NCBI GenBank assembly: GCA_950295325.1
Contig: OX485806.1
Span: 23,622,001-23,686,000 of the forward strand
From: Polytrichum commune
Taxonomy: Eukaryota; Streptophyta; Polytrichopsida; Polytrichales; Polytrichaceae
DNA: 64,000 bases
Reading direction: 5' to 3'
Shown piece after piece: positions 1 to 10,676 of this stretch. Numbering within the stretch: position 1 is the stretch's first letter; each line of letters opens with the position of its first letter. The translations under genes and the position numbers were made by a program. The notes beneath the pieces are model-generated. The model did no database searches. It saw nothing but the letters and a program-made list of their open reading frames with translations, and was not told the origin of the DNA.

Positions 1-9
1 AGAATGAAT

Positions 10-165
10 TCAAATTATCCTCACATCTCCTTATTCCATAGTGTCACATGCTACACTAATTCCATAGTATCACGCATCCATGTTAACACTACAAAACTCC
101 ATAATATCACGTGCACTTTGGTTGCCACGGGTGTGATATTACGGAGGTTAAAGTGTACCACTCAA
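10..165 (+). repeat. Dispersed repeat G, partial copy
   Basis: This stretch shares long runs of similarity with 21555-21735 (same orientation) and 20936-21130 (opposite orientation). Shared words include CACGTGCACTTTGGTTGCCA, ATTCCATAGTGTCACATG and GATATTACGGAGGTTAAAGTG. The complete copy at 20936-21268 has inverted ends, so this is probably a fragment of the same MITE-like element. No coding potential is seen. Confidence 0.65.
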
Positions 166-846
166 ATAAAGATGTTGCAATGATAAGAAAAAGTAACCAA
201 ATAAGGGCTGCCTACTACCGTAATGTTATGATTGCTTGGTCGGTTGCTGGTTGAAGCCCCGGTCAGGTCAGGTGAGTTCAATTCAGGTTAGGTCAGGCCA
301 CTCCGGGCGGGGGCTGGGCTTGCTTTGCTTTGCTTTGCTTCTCCCTCCCTCCCTCCCTCCCTCCCTTTGTGGCAAGTGTGTGGGCGGCCGACATTGTAAC
401 CTAATAAGTTCACACTGGCCTAACTAACTTAACCTGCATAACTTGGGTACAATCGACTCTCATAATAATTGCGGAATAGCAGTGTAACTTCCACACAGCC
501 TGAACTTCCGTCCTTCGACCCACACTGACTGAACTAAGTTAAGTTACTGGGAGGATGGAGCTCGCGTTCTGCATGTGTGCTGTATGTGTGATCCAGTTTG
601 TTTTATAATGCAATCCCCGGCTGGCTGGCTGGCTGGCTGGCTACTTAGTAACGGCCGCCGTCATAACTTCATAACACACTAGTTTTTTTATGAGTGTCGG
701 GCCTCTCCCTCTCATTTTCAATTCCTCCTCCCTTTCAATTCAATCACTCCTTGGACCTTACTTGTCTGCGGGCGGGTGCAGTGAGTGAAGCAACCTGACC
801 TGACCTGACCTGACCTGACCTGGTCTGATGAAAACAATAATAATAA

Positions 847-877
<31 letters not shown>

Positions 878-1200
878 AAGCCTTGGAATTTGGCCGCCAG
901 TTTGGCCGGTGGGGTTACTTTATTACACACAGGTTATGGTGTTCTTAGGAGTGTCGCGCTTAACTAGAGTGGAGGCGCCTATTACCCGATCACTTAAGAG
1001 ATTTTGCGCCAGGTCTGGAGAAGTATAAGGCGGTGCAAAACTTTCCCATGTAGGAGAAGTCAAAAATCGAGAGGACTGCAAAAAGAAAAAGAAAAAGAAA
1101 GAAATTTCCGTGTAGGAGAAGTCGAAAATCAAGAGGACTACAATTTTTTATTTTTTATTTTTTTTAAGTCATTTTATTGCTCGACTGAAATTACCGCAAT
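166..1200. repeat. Microsatellite-rich intergenic stretch
   Basis: No gene is supported here. The stretch holds several simple repeats: TGCTT units then CTCC units (about 320-366), GGCT units (619-643), ACCTG units (793-823), AAT then AAG units (835-880), and A- and T-rich tracts at 1080-1165. A direct repeat of about 35 bp built around GTAGGAGAAGTC recurs at 1050-1078 and 1113-1141. All short open frames here are low-complexity artefacts. Confidence 0.7.
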
Positions 1201-1203
1201 TTT

Positions 1204-1462
1204 TTGAAGCCGAAAGTTGGTCCAAACGTATTGTCAATGTCCAGAGTCTTCCATAACCGCTCGTTCCTCCTCGCTTTAGCATTCAATACCAGGACATGTG
1301 TCATGGCATTATTGGTTTCGACCTCATCAAAATTCAGTCCCAACCATATGAAAATTCATTCCCAGTCCGATCGAACTTTTGTCCCAACCGTATCGAAATT
1401 TTGGTACCCTATGGATTGTCCATGGGGTCCTAATTGGGAATAGGTGCTTCTACTATAATAGT
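1204..1462 (+). repeat. Dispersed repeat D, copy 1
   Basis: This copy aligns along its whole length with 27537-27760. Both begin with GAAACC/GAAGCC then AAAAGTTGG/GAAAGTTGG, contain CATAACCGCTC and ACATGTGTC, and end with GGGAATAGGTGCTTCTACTAT or the equivalent GGAATAGGTGCCTCTACTAT. Divergence is roughly a quarter of positions. No protein or terminal structure was recognised. Confidence 0.7.
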
Positions 1463-1815
1463 GTTACTTGCCCTATAACGAGGCCTATCATGCGTTATAC
1501 TAATGATCAACAAGGCCGGTCATTAGTGTAACCACATAACATTTTTCATTTGCATGTTCAATAGTATCATCATGTAACGCCATCATAATAATAATAATAA
1601 CAATAATATTGTCTCACACACTGGTCTAATGTGCTACATTGAATGTCGTAATGTAAATAACTTGTGTGCTTCAAACACTTACTTATATTGAGAAATAATG
1701 GCATGTTGACAATTAGCAGATATGATTGACACTACTAGACTTCTAGACATCTAGTTTAGGCCCTCTGCAAATAGTGTATGTGACACTAAATACCATAAAT
1801 AGTGTAGTACTCATA
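1463..1815 (+). mobile_element. MITE-like repeat C, related to 20129-20605
   Basis: The right part (1620-1812) aligns with 20425-20605. Both share AATGTGCTACA, a GTCGTAATGTAAATA-like word, TAGACTTCTAGACATCTAG, and the right end GTGACACTAAATACCATAAA. That end motif is the recurring terminal word of repeat family C (also at 5811, 6003, 7318, 8755 and 18338). Left-end boundaries are uncertain. The element is non-coding. Confidence 0.55.
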
Positions 1816-1974
1816 TTGGAAGCCCATTTGTTGATCCCCAACATTACTCTCAGAGGTGTCAATTTTTTTTAATGAATTACGTGATGGTTTGTAAAACCTT
1901 TGAAGAAGTATATATTGTTAGAAATAATTTTGGTCTATGATTAGAATCATCGTATACTATATTTGACACAACCT

Positions 1975-2345
1975 AAGGTAAGTGGGTCTTGAACAAACAC
2001 TTATATCTATCCACCCACTTCCTATAGGATACAAAAACATGCAATTAGTGCAAGATGATTAGCAAATCCAAATCGTGCATGTCATGGCTACTTTCCTCAT
2101 ACTTCTTGTAGCTTGTGTGAATTTTCTATGCATTGTCAAAGTGAAGATTCTTTGAGTCATTAAATGATCATATAGGTTCCTCCAATTATGTCGACTATTG
2201 AACCTAGAAAAGTGATTGAATATTGAGCACGTAGTCCAGTCTCTAATCAACACACGTCATTTTGGTGTCCACTCTTAGGTTCACACCCAACAATACACCA
2301 CTCAAATATAGGTTTCCACTTAAGATCGGAAACCAAATTAGGCAC
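1975..2345 (+). repeat. Dispersed repeat B, copy 1
   Basis: This copy aligns in order with 4210-4590 and 43905-44290. Shared blocks are a GTAGATGGGTCTT-like start, CTTCTCCTAGGATA-like and CATGCAATTAGTGCAAGATG words, GGAGCTTGTGTGAA, CATATAGGTTCC, ATTGAACCTAGAA, and a right end with CACACCTAACCA and CCACTCAAATA. Partial copies lie at 23690-23840, 31200-31410 and 59510-59650. No protein is encoded. Confidence 0.7.
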
Positions 2346-3227
2346 ATCTACTTGAAGTTACTACAAAGAGTGAGTGACCCTTACAAAATTTTAGGTAAGA
2401 AATAGTCTCAGGTATTTACACAAGATGAAAAATAATAAATAATGAAATATCTAACATACACATACTCCAGAATGATGATGCCTATAACACTCCCCCAGGG
2501 GGTTGGACTCTTCATTAGAACGTAAATGATGTGTGTGAGTCACTATGAAACTAAACCCCCTATATACAAGATATTTATAGAGAAAATCAATAAATCAATA
2601 AATAATTATATGTACCAACTGTGAGAGTTTTAAAAAGTGGTCCCCCACATGCTCTCAAAGAAGAGTGCTCCCTACGGGGGATTGGGAGGAAGAAGTTTGG
2701 AAGGAAAGAGTTTTGAAAGAGGGTAGAAGAGGGTAAAACAAACCAACCCTAACAAGCCCTAAACCCTAAACAAGCCCTTGAAGCTCCTTAAGGCTAACAA
2801 TGCAGTTACCTAACCATTACAATTGCAGATCCAATATTGCTTAGCAAGCAGGTTAGCTAACCTAAAATTGCTTGCTAACTAGCAGAAGTCTATGTCCAAG
2901 GGTAATGTGTTTTTTCATTCACACTAACCCTTGGTTAGATGTCTCTTTGTGATCATAGTTTATCATCTATGTGTTTTGGTAGTAGCTTGGCCATTTAAAC
3001 AAACATTTATGTGGCGGAATTTTGTAAAGCAAACCACGTGAAGATACTTGTTGTACCATCCGGGCATGTTCCGCTAATGATGGCCATATATATGTTTGAT
3101 TTCTAAAGAAAGGCTTTTAGATGACACACATTTCTGCATTTTCTCAAAAAATTTAGGTTCATATATGATATCATTCTTAAGATCCAGATAACCCAACCGA
3201 GAGCTAACCTCTTTGCCTCAGAGCCAC
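2346..3227. other. Intergenic sequence without recognisable gene
   Basis: I see no coding region. The stretch contains two adjacent plant telomere-like heptamers (CCCTAAACCCTAAA near 2758-2771) within ordinary AT-rich sequence, and a CT/GA-rich patch near 2690-2740. Two telomere units are too few to suggest an interstitial telomere. Confidence 0.5.
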
Positions 3228-3790
3228 TTCACACTATGGTAGTCCAAGTTGAGAGGCCGTGGGATTGAATGGCCAAACTTTGTTGAGAGTCCAATGAAAT
3301 GGGCTGAAAATAACCAATAAAATATAGGAATTGGAGTCTTCGGCTGGGTATAGTGTGAAGTTTCCAAAGGCCAAGCCCAAAGTCCAAACCTTTGGCCATA
3401 AACTCCCACGGCCTCTCGACTTGGACGGTCATAGTGTGAAGCCTCCAAAGGTCAAGCCCAAAGTCCAAAAAAAGAAGGAGCATCCCACTTTATTCCATGT
3501 CCGAAACAATCCCTCCAATCTAATGGCCAAGATCTTGTCAATTTTTTACTCTTTTTATGAGAAAAAATGAACGGCCTCTTGACCATAGTTTGGGTTTCCA
3601 ATCATGTCCGACCCAAACTTCCTTCAAGAGTCCGTCACCTTGATCAAAAAGTACTGCCATGTTGACATTTTGAAGAGCGACGGCCTTTGGACTTTGGTCT
3701 CTAGTGTGAAGGTCGAGAAACCGAATTCTTGGTTTCTTGCAAATTGATTGGTGAAAATCAACGGCCTCCGACCTTCAGCCATAGTGTGAA
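3228..3790. repeat. Inverted and direct repeats with CTTCACACTATGG ends
   Basis: An inverted repeat of about 38 bp pairs 3228-3266 with 3403-3441 (CTTCACACTATGG...GAGAGGCCGTGGGA against its complement). A 40-bp direct repeat follows (3350-3389 and 3431-3470), centred on CCAAAGGCCAAGCCCAAAGT. Further CATAGTGTGAAG words occur at 3700 and 3779. The pattern suggests a rearranged TIR element, but no clean target duplication was found. Open frames on both strands here come from the repeat itself. Confidence 0.6.
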
Positions 3791-4209
3791 GCTAGCATAC
3801 CTTCAGCTAGCATATTGAAGGTAAATTTGAACCCATGAAAGCTATCTTGAACACATGAAATCAGTTCAAAACTAAATTTATTATGATTGCTACAATTACT
3901 TTTAATTCCTCATCTAGGAATTGTTACATTACGACCTTCATTTTTTAAATGCATTTCCGATTATTTTGAACAATTTTCCAATATTTTTAAAGAGCATGGT
4001 GCTATAATATATAAAGCAACACTAACACCAAATGTATGTGACCACCCAAATGAATGGGAGGGTTTCATTACAGATAGCATATCTAGGGCTTCCAAGGATC
4101 TCTCACTCATTACATCTCTCATGAAACAAGTAATCCTTGGCTTTCCAAGATTTGCATTTTAGAATGAAGCCCTCATGTTCATTTCGGTGGTCATAGGCTC
4201 GATGATGAT

Positions 4210-4590
4210 GTTGGATTAAGCTAAGGTAGATGGGTCTTACATGGCTATTTTTTCCCTTTTGACTAGCCAACTTCTCCTAGGATATGGAACACGTTATTAG
4301 TACAAGATGGTTTTTGAATCTAGATCAAGGCCATAGCCATTTTCCTTATAATTTTTGGAGCTTGTGTGAACATCTCATTTACTATCTAAGTGAAGAATCT
4401 CATGCTCATTACATGGTCATTTAAGTCCATACCCCCCCCCCAATACATGTTCACTATTGAACCTACAACAATTTTTGATTTTTGAACACGTAGTCCAATC
4501 TTTTCTTAACACACGTCTTTTTGGTAATTGTTCTTGGAGCCACACTTAACCACATGCCACTCAAACATAAATTTTCTCAATACGAAAAAG
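4210..4590 (+). repeat. Dispersed repeat B, copy 2
   Basis: Co-linear with 1975-2345 and 43905-44290, including GGTAGATGGGTCTTACATGG, CTTCTCCTAGGATATGGAAC, TTTTTGGAGCTTGTGTGAAC and CACTTAACCACATGCCACTC. A C10 run at 4431-4440 interrupts it. No coding potential. Confidence 0.7.
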
Positions 4591-4664
4591 TGACCAAATA
4601 AGGGCTATCTATATTGCATTATATCTACAAGTCCAATGAATGGGGAGTAGCACTCGATAATTAC

Positions 4665-4865
4665 AAATGAACCAGTTAGATGTGAGAAACAACCCTAATT
4701 GAAGTTCAAGACTTCATGAAAATTACCAATCATTTTAGAGGAATTTATAGAATATACCCTAATTTATTAAAGGAACACCAAAAGATGTCAACATGTAACC
4801 GCTTGGACTTGGAAACACTCGAACTTCGACCAATCATGCCCAAAAATCTTTGTGGGCACTTGTCC
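4665..4865 (+). repeat. ACCGGTT-type MITE family copy (diverged)
   Basis: This copy aligns with the element at 9967-10433: both contain ATTTTAGAGGAATTTATAGA, a CCCTAATTTATTAAAGGAA-like word, GATGTCAACATGTAACCG and ATCATGCCCAAAAATC. The short frame across it is translated repeat rather than a gene. Confidence 0.65.
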
Positions 4866-5019
4866 AAGTTAGCTCGCAATAAGGAGGTCGGCCGAAGAGT
4901 TTTCCACCATTTTTTATTGTCCCGCCGACCAACATGGCCTTTCATGTGGTGTAGTACTCTTGAAACCGTTGAGTGGGCACAAGCAAATTTGCTCTAATAA
5001 GTATCACGAAAGAGAAGAG

Positions 5020-5750
5020 ACGGAGCTCATACGTTGCGTGCTCAACCTCTTCATCTCATCTCATGCCATTCACCCCCGTTCATGGAGACTATAATACATG
5101 GAGTTGATTTGAAAGCAAGGACCGTCAATACCTAACGGCCATGGAAACTCAAAGCGTGCATGGTCCACAAACTTGCCCAACATGCCTTGGTTTTTGGTGG
5201 TAACTTATGTTCACGATAAACACTTCCATCATGACATTTGCGAGTCTATGTCATAAACCCCGTTAGTGGAAGACTATGTACGAAGTTGATTTGGAAACGG
5301 GAACCGTCAATACCTAACGGCCATGTAACCCTAAAGCATGCATCGTCCGGGAACTTGCCCCTAATATGCCAATGGTTTTTGGTGGTAACTTGTGGTCACG
5401 ATAAAAATAAAAACCATCGTGTCGTTTGCAAGTCTACTACTAGCATGTCGAAAGAGATGGGGTCGATATTACGTTTACTTTGTGTGTGCTCAACATTGTC
5501 ATATATGAGATGAATTCAAACCCACTTCATGAAGACCATGAACCCGGGTTTAGAAGAAGAAGCATCAATAGTTGACGACCTTGTAAAAGCGTGGTCCGGA
5601 AACTTGCCTACATGCCATGGTTTTGGTGGTAACTTCTATTCCAAGTATGATCACTTACGTATTCATCATGACATAGACTACGTTCTAGTCACCACATGGA
5701 CCACGGGTCTTTGCCATTGGTTCTTTGTCACTAGGAGGTAGATTTCAGGT
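5020..5750. repeat. Degenerate direct repeats in intergenic DNA
   Basis: Three loosely similar blocks occur at about 5085-5230, 5255-5420 and 5535-5660. Each holds a version of GAACCGTCAATACCTAACGG, then AACTTGCC...ATGCCATGGTTTTTGGTGG, then TAACTT...GTTCACGATAA. No protein family was recognised in the short frames. Confidence 0.5.
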
Positions 5751-5802
5751 TTCCAAAATCTAACAGTATGAAACCTAAGATCTATCTCTTAATGGCAGTG
5801 AA

Positions 5803-6028
5803 CTACACTATTTTATGGTATTTAGTGTCACTTACGATTTGGTGTTACGTTGTGTTATGTATTTCTACTATGAATTCCATTTCTTACCAACAAAAGGTCA
5901 AATTGGTTGTTTGGACATTATATAACATTATGAAATTTACTTGGTAAACAACTACATTAACAATAAAATGTTATAGCAATGCGTAACTAGGAATAGTAAG
6001 TGATACTAAATACCATAAACGGTGTACA
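5803..6028. mobile_element. MITE-like element, family C, about 225 bp
   Basis: The left end (5803-5850) and the reverse complement of the right end (about 5980-6028) match imperfectly over roughly 45 bp. Shared core words are TTATGGTATTTAGT and TCACTTAC, followed by a GTTACG-like word. The interior is AT-rich and non-coding. A target duplication could not be fixed with certainty. Related ends occur at 1780, 6991, 8750, 18338 and 20129. Confidence 0.65.
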
Positions 6029-6990
6029 CTAAATAGTCTTACTAGTGTGGGGTCATATTGTTACTCTAGAGGTCACGTAAATTCTCGTGATGAAAATTAA
6101 TGTGGGTCAAGTTGATTTTCAACCCACACCAAATCTCTAGTTCAAAATTAGTGTTGGCCATGTTAAAGTTATTCCTAGGAAATTGATGTGGGTGTACATT
6201 GAATTTTATACTAATTGTGAGGTGAGGTGACTATATTAATTTATGTAAGAGGTATAACTTGGTTAGAAATCTCAAGGAAGATTGAGGGAAAACCTCAGGT
6301 CTTGGTTTGAAGTTCTTTCTACCCCAACTAGACAATTAGAGTGGCCCATGCTAATTTTCCACCCACTATAATAAGAACAGTTAGTGTAGTAGCAACGACC
6401 CATGCTCCTTGTAGTGAGTGCATTTGTGCTTTGTCATGTGAAACTATATGCAACAATTGCAATTTAGAGGCTCATCTAGCATTTTGCCTCTAAAATGTTT
6501 AGGTATGTGGGCAAAAGTCGGACACTTATATTTAAGCCACAAAATGTAGCAAGGTTGGTTCTGAATGGACATCAAAAGGACATGTGTTATGATGCTATTT
6601 GACTATATCCTCAAAGTGTAAACATTATTGTAAGTTCAATAATGAACACAATTGGGAGGGCCTATTTCATCATTTACAAAGTAAGCGAACCTTTACTGTG
6701 GATTATTAAAATTATTCCATTTTAAAGCCGATTATGAAACTTGAAATGACAATATGTGTCATTACAATTACTGAAGTGGATTGAAACAATTATTGAGTTG
6801 ATCCAACAGCCATAAACGTATGTGGAGTTTGGAAGTGCCCACAATAAGGCCATGCCGCACTAGGGGCAATGGCAGTAGGGCAAATCAAAATCAAGGAAGA
6901 TGATTAGTGTCCACAAACTTAGTTCCATGGCGACTACCACACTATGGCCATCGTGCACTCAAAACTACACTCAATATGATATTTAGTATC

Positions 6991-7345
6991 ATATGGTATT
7001 TAATGTCACTATGGTAACTTTTTGAGTGACACTTCTTATGAATAAGTGAACGAATATTGTCATGGATGATGGATGAGTTCATCCATTGGCCAAAACCCTA
7101 CCTTCTCTTGTCAGCAACTTGTGATGAAATGTCGTCATGGATGATTGAAATTTGGATGAAGAATCACTTGGCAAGTGATGGTAATTGCAACACTATAAAT
7201 CTATAATCCCCCAAAATCCTTACAAGGAATGACCAATAATGTGGGGTTAACATTTAGTGTTGGTGACACTATACCGCGGTTTCCAATTAGTATGAGCAAG
7301 ACAATTGGAATTGGTGACACTAAATACCATATTTAGTGTACTTAC
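6991..7345 (+). mobile_element. MITE-like element, family C long form, copy 1
   Basis: This copy aligns over its whole length with the reverse complement of 8750-9113. Shared blocks, in order, are TGTCACTATGGTAACTTTT, CATGGATGATGGATGAGTTC, CCATTGGCCAAA, AACTTGTGATGAAA, ATCACTTGG, TAATTGCAACA, and the right end AATTGGTGACACTAAATA. Its ends carry the family C terminal word. It is non-coding. Confidence 0.75.
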
Positions 7346-7830
7346 CCGGAGATTACATGGTGGCCATACTTGTTTTGTAGGATTTCTAAGCACGACACCA
7401 TTCATGGTACTTTGTGTCACTTAACACATGTGACAATCATGTAACACATGATTTTATTTGTAACAAAGGATAATCATGTAACAAAAAAAAATTTACTTGA
7501 CCCTTTCAAACTCTCGCATCTCAACCCCAATTATGAAACTAAAAATGACACAACTGAAATTGGAAGTACCCACAACACGACATAGGGTAAGCGAAACCTA
7601 ATTTTGATTATGCATCTTCATGAGAGACCTATATTTGAGCGATGTGTGGTTAGGTGTGGATCTAAGATAAACATGGTTGCAGTATGTGTTCAAAAGGCTT
7701 CAACATTATTTGAAGGAGGAAGGGGGGTCAAGTATATATGACCATTTGATGAGGTCAAGAATTTTCACTTTGATAACGAATAAGATATTTACATGAGATC
7801 TAATCGGTAGAAGTTGGAGAACATGGGGAG

Positions 7831-7854
7831 AAAAAAAAAAAAAAAAAAAAAAAA
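7831..7854 (+). repeat. Poly(A) tract, 24 A
   Basis: An uninterrupted run of 24 A follows AGTTGGAGAACATGGGGAG. The same AGTTGGAGAACATGG word occurs inside dispersed repeat A copies on the minus side (42810 and 58457). The tract may be a polymorphic microsatellite or the tail of an ancient insertion. Confidence 0.6.
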
Positions 7855-8006
7855 CGAATAACACCCACCACATACCTTACCTTAATAAGTTACAATGTGT
7901 TTGTGGATTCTCATGTGAAACTAGATGCAGCCATAGCAAGATAGCGGGCTTGACTAGCAACTTGGCCTTTGAAAAGTGCATAAGGTGTACCAATATACTG
8001 AAGTTA

Positions 8007-8519
8007 TGCCCCCTTCCCACATGACTTTACCAAAGTATTTCCTAAAAACCGGGTAAAGCTCCCTCGGTTATAGCAGAGGCATCCAACTATCCCAATGCAC
8101 TTACAAGAACTTGCTCCAGAGATTTTCAAGTAGGTTTTAGTTAAGTAGCTTTCACACATGTTCATTGTTTTATCTACCAAGCAATGAATGTTGAGTAGTT
8201 TTTGTCCCATCCCCAAATGCCTTACTACTCACCTATCTTACCCTCGGTTTTTTTTAATGGAGCTCTTCGTGCTCTCATAGCTAAGACTAAAAAGCAACCA
8301 ATCACAAGGGCGGGAGGCGACACTTTTAAAGCTCTTATATTCTTGCCTCATGTTTAGGTACCAATGGGAGGGTTAGTGTTTGAGGCTTAAAACCTCCACT
8401 TTTAAGCCATGCCACATCATTTGCCAACTAGGCTCGGCACTAGGAAATGTCGATGGTGTGAAGGCCAGGCTTTTAGAACCAACTTTTAGTCTTAGCTAAA
8501 GTCAGGTGGGAAGGGGGCA
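8007..8519. mobile_element. MITE-like TIR element, 513 bp, TTA target duplication
   Basis: The two ends are inverted repeats of about 25 bp with two mismatches. The left reads TGCCCCCTTCCCAC then TGACTTTA, and the right is its complement (GGTGGGAAGGGGGCA). The element is flanked by TTA on both sides (8004-8006 and 8520-8522). A 3-bp TWA duplication is the signature of PIF/Harbinger (Tourist-like) elements; the terminal bases are not the usual GGG, so the superfamily is an inference. No transposase is encoded. Confidence 0.75.
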
Positions 8520-8534
8520 TTAGTCCTAGTAAGG

Positions 8535-8748
8535 CAACCAAACTAAAGACGTCAAGTGTAAGGAGAGGATTTTGGGCATAATTGGTCAATTCCTATTGTT
8601 CCAAATATGAACCGGTCATATGTTGACATCTTTCGGTTTGTCTTTCTTGAATTGAGGAATATTCTGAAAATTCTTCTAAACGGGTTGGCAAGTTTCCTTA
8701 AGTCTTGAATTCGAACTGGTTAATTCTCCAAACTCAACTGGTTCATGT
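8535..8748 (-). repeat. ACCGGTT-type MITE family copy, minus orientation
   Basis: It resembles the reverse complement of 9967-10433 and runs parallel to 10461-10676: TTTTGGGCATAATTGG, ATGTTGACATC, then CTTGAATTCGAACTGGTTA and CTCAACTGGTTCATGTGTAA. It directly abuts the family C element that starts at 8750. Confidence 0.6.
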
Positions 8749-8749
8749 G

Positions 8750-9113
8750 TAATGACACTAAATATTTAGTGTCACCAATTCTAATTGTCTTTGTCATTAC
8801 TAATTGTGAATTGTGGTATAGTGTCACCAACACTAAATGTCAAACCCAACTTTATTTGTCATTCTTTGTAATTTTTTGGGGGATAATAGATTTACAATGT
8901 TGCAATTACTGTCACTTACCAAGTGATTTTTCATCTGGATTTCAATCATCCGTGACCTTATTTTATTTTCATCACAAGTTGGTGACAAGAGAAGGTAGGG
9001 ATTTGGCCAATGGATGAACTCATCCATCATCATCCATGACAAAATTTGTTCACTTATCCATAAGAAGTGGCTTCCGAAAAGTTACCATAGTGACATAAAT
9101 TACTATATGACAG
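8750..9113 (-). mobile_element. MITE-like element, family C long form, copy 2
   Basis: This is the same element as 6991-7345 in opposite orientation. The pair forms a large inverted repeat with about 1.4 kb between arms, and that interval holds the 513-bp TIR element. Both terminal words (ACACTAAATATTTAGTGT and ACTATGGTAACTTTTCGG when reversed) are preserved. Confidence 0.75.
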
Positions 9114-9960
9114 CTAAGGGGTTGTTTACATCATGGGCCATGAAGTCGTCCCAAGGCCTTGTAAAATTTGTGATTGGTTGCTGAACTCGTCTTGGGATCA
9201 CTTCGGTTTACGCCAAGGAGAAAAAATTTGTCAAAGTGACCACGGAGTTCAAGGTCCCCAAAAGAAATATTTTTAAGACTTACATTATCCATTGACATGG
9301 TCCAATGGGCTTTGCGGTGGGAGAGGAAAAAAGAGATCTTCTAATAGAGGTGGAAAAGGCAAGGGCCATAGCATAGAAATATTCTTTTAATAAAACTTAA
9401 ATGAATCATTTTTTGGGGAAATGAAGATGAAGACAAAAGAAGACATAAGAATGGTCAAACTTGAAAAAAGAAAAAAGAAAAAGAAAAAGAGAAATACCTT
9501 TCTTGAGTATATAAATAGATAGATAGATAGATAGAACACTCAACACATTCACTTTTTGGGTGCATGGTCATTCCTCTTGGTCCACATTCGGTTTACACCT
9601 AGTGAGGGGTAAATCAATGTTTTTAAGGAATGGGACCATGGAAGTTGGGACTGGGGTGAACCAACCAACATGTACAGTGGTTCCTTGTAGGCCAAGGTTT
9701 ACGCATCCAACAAGGAACGAGTGTATGGGTTGGTTTGCCCACATCGGAAGTCTCAAGTCGGACCATGGGGAAAAAGGTTGTCCTCCATGGTCCGACTTCA
9801 CAGTCCATGGTGTGTGTGAACTGGCCCTGAATATCATGCTTGTCGGCTCTCCCCCCAGCCATTGAAACCAACATTGAATTTTGGGGACATCACCATTTCG
9901 GTGTTGTGGTGTTGTGCCACAACAAAAACAACAACGACGGCAGGCAGGCAACAAGGAAGG
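9114..9960. other. Intergenic sequence with short open frames, one segment repeated at 14.1 kb
   Basis: Overlapping frames of 101 aa (plus, 9560-9865) and 128 aa (minus, 9568-9954) show no recognisable domain. A block around 9690-9745 (CATCCAACAAGGAACGAGTG then ATGGGTTGGTT) recurs at 14105-14140, which suggests repeat DNA rather than a gene. A TAGA microsatellite lies at 9515-9534. Confidence 0.5.
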
Positions 9961-9966
9961 AACAAT

Positions 9967-10433
9967 GATGGGGGAGAACCGGCAGTTAGTTACAAATGAA
10001 CCGGTTGAGTTTGAGAGATAACCGGTTGAAGTTCATCAAGACTGCAGGAAAATTACCAATCATTTTAGAGGAATTTATAGAATACACCCCAATTTAATAA
10101 AGGAAAACCGGAGGATGTCAACATGCAACCGGTTCAGTGATCGGGGAGATTTTTGGGCACAATCGGTTGAGATACTAGTGTTTGCAAGTCCAACCCGTTA
10201 CATGTTCACATCCTCCAACGTTTCCTATTTTAATTTGGGGGTATATTCCATGAATTCCTCTAAAACGATCGGTAAATTTTCTGCAATCTTGGAGAACTTC
10301 AACTGGTTGGTTATTTCTTAAACTCAACCGGTTCATTTGTAACTAATTGCCGGTTCTCCCTGATCATTGAACCGGTTGGCCTTGCAAACACTCGGATCTC
10401 AACCGATTACGAATGCCCAAAAATCTCCCCAGT
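9967..10433 (+). mobile_element. ACCGGTT-type MITE, split by a nested copy
   Basis: The outer copy runs 9967-10134, is interrupted by a minus-orientation copy of the same family (about 10137-10362), then resumes at 10363-10433 (GAACCGGTTGGCCTTGCAAAC ... CCCAAAAATCTCCCC). Both ends carry forms of GATCGGGGAGA and are flanked by GGAAGG repeats. The nesting leaves long inverted arms (ATTTTAGAGGAATT at 10060 against AATTCCTCTAAAA at 10253). The 68-aa frame here is an artefact. Confidence 0.7.
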
Positions 10434-10460
10434 CACTTGGAAGGAAGGAACGAAGCAGTT

Positions 10461-10676
10461 ATCGGGGAGATTTTTGGGCATAATCGGTTGAGATCCTAAT
10501 GCTTGCAAGTCCAAACAGTTACATGTTGACATCCTCCGGTTTTCCTTCATTGAATTAGGGTATATTCTATAAACTTCCCTAACATGATGGGTAATTTTCC
10601 TGCAGTCTTGAACTTCAACCGGTTATTTCTCAAACTCAACCGGTGCATCTGTAACTAATTACCGGTTCTCCCCGAT
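10461..10676 (-). mobile_element. ACCGGTT-type MITE, complete 216-bp copy
   Basis: It starts ATCGGGGAGA and ends with the exact complement TCTCCCCGAT, giving 10-bp TIRs. It contains ATAATCGGTTGAGATCCTAA, ACATGTTGACATCCTCCGG, and two AACCGGTT-type palindromes. It is parallel to the nested copy at 10137-10362. Flanks are GGAAGG-rich, so the target duplication cannot be separated from the microsatellite. Confidence 0.7.

Noticed and set aside
2757-2772. CCCTAAACCCTAAA telomere-like motif
   Set aside because: Only two units; expected by chance in AT-rich plant DNA.
9560-9954. Overlapping 101-aa and 128-aa frames
   Set aside because: No motif; part of the sequence recurs at 14.1 kb as non-coding repeat.
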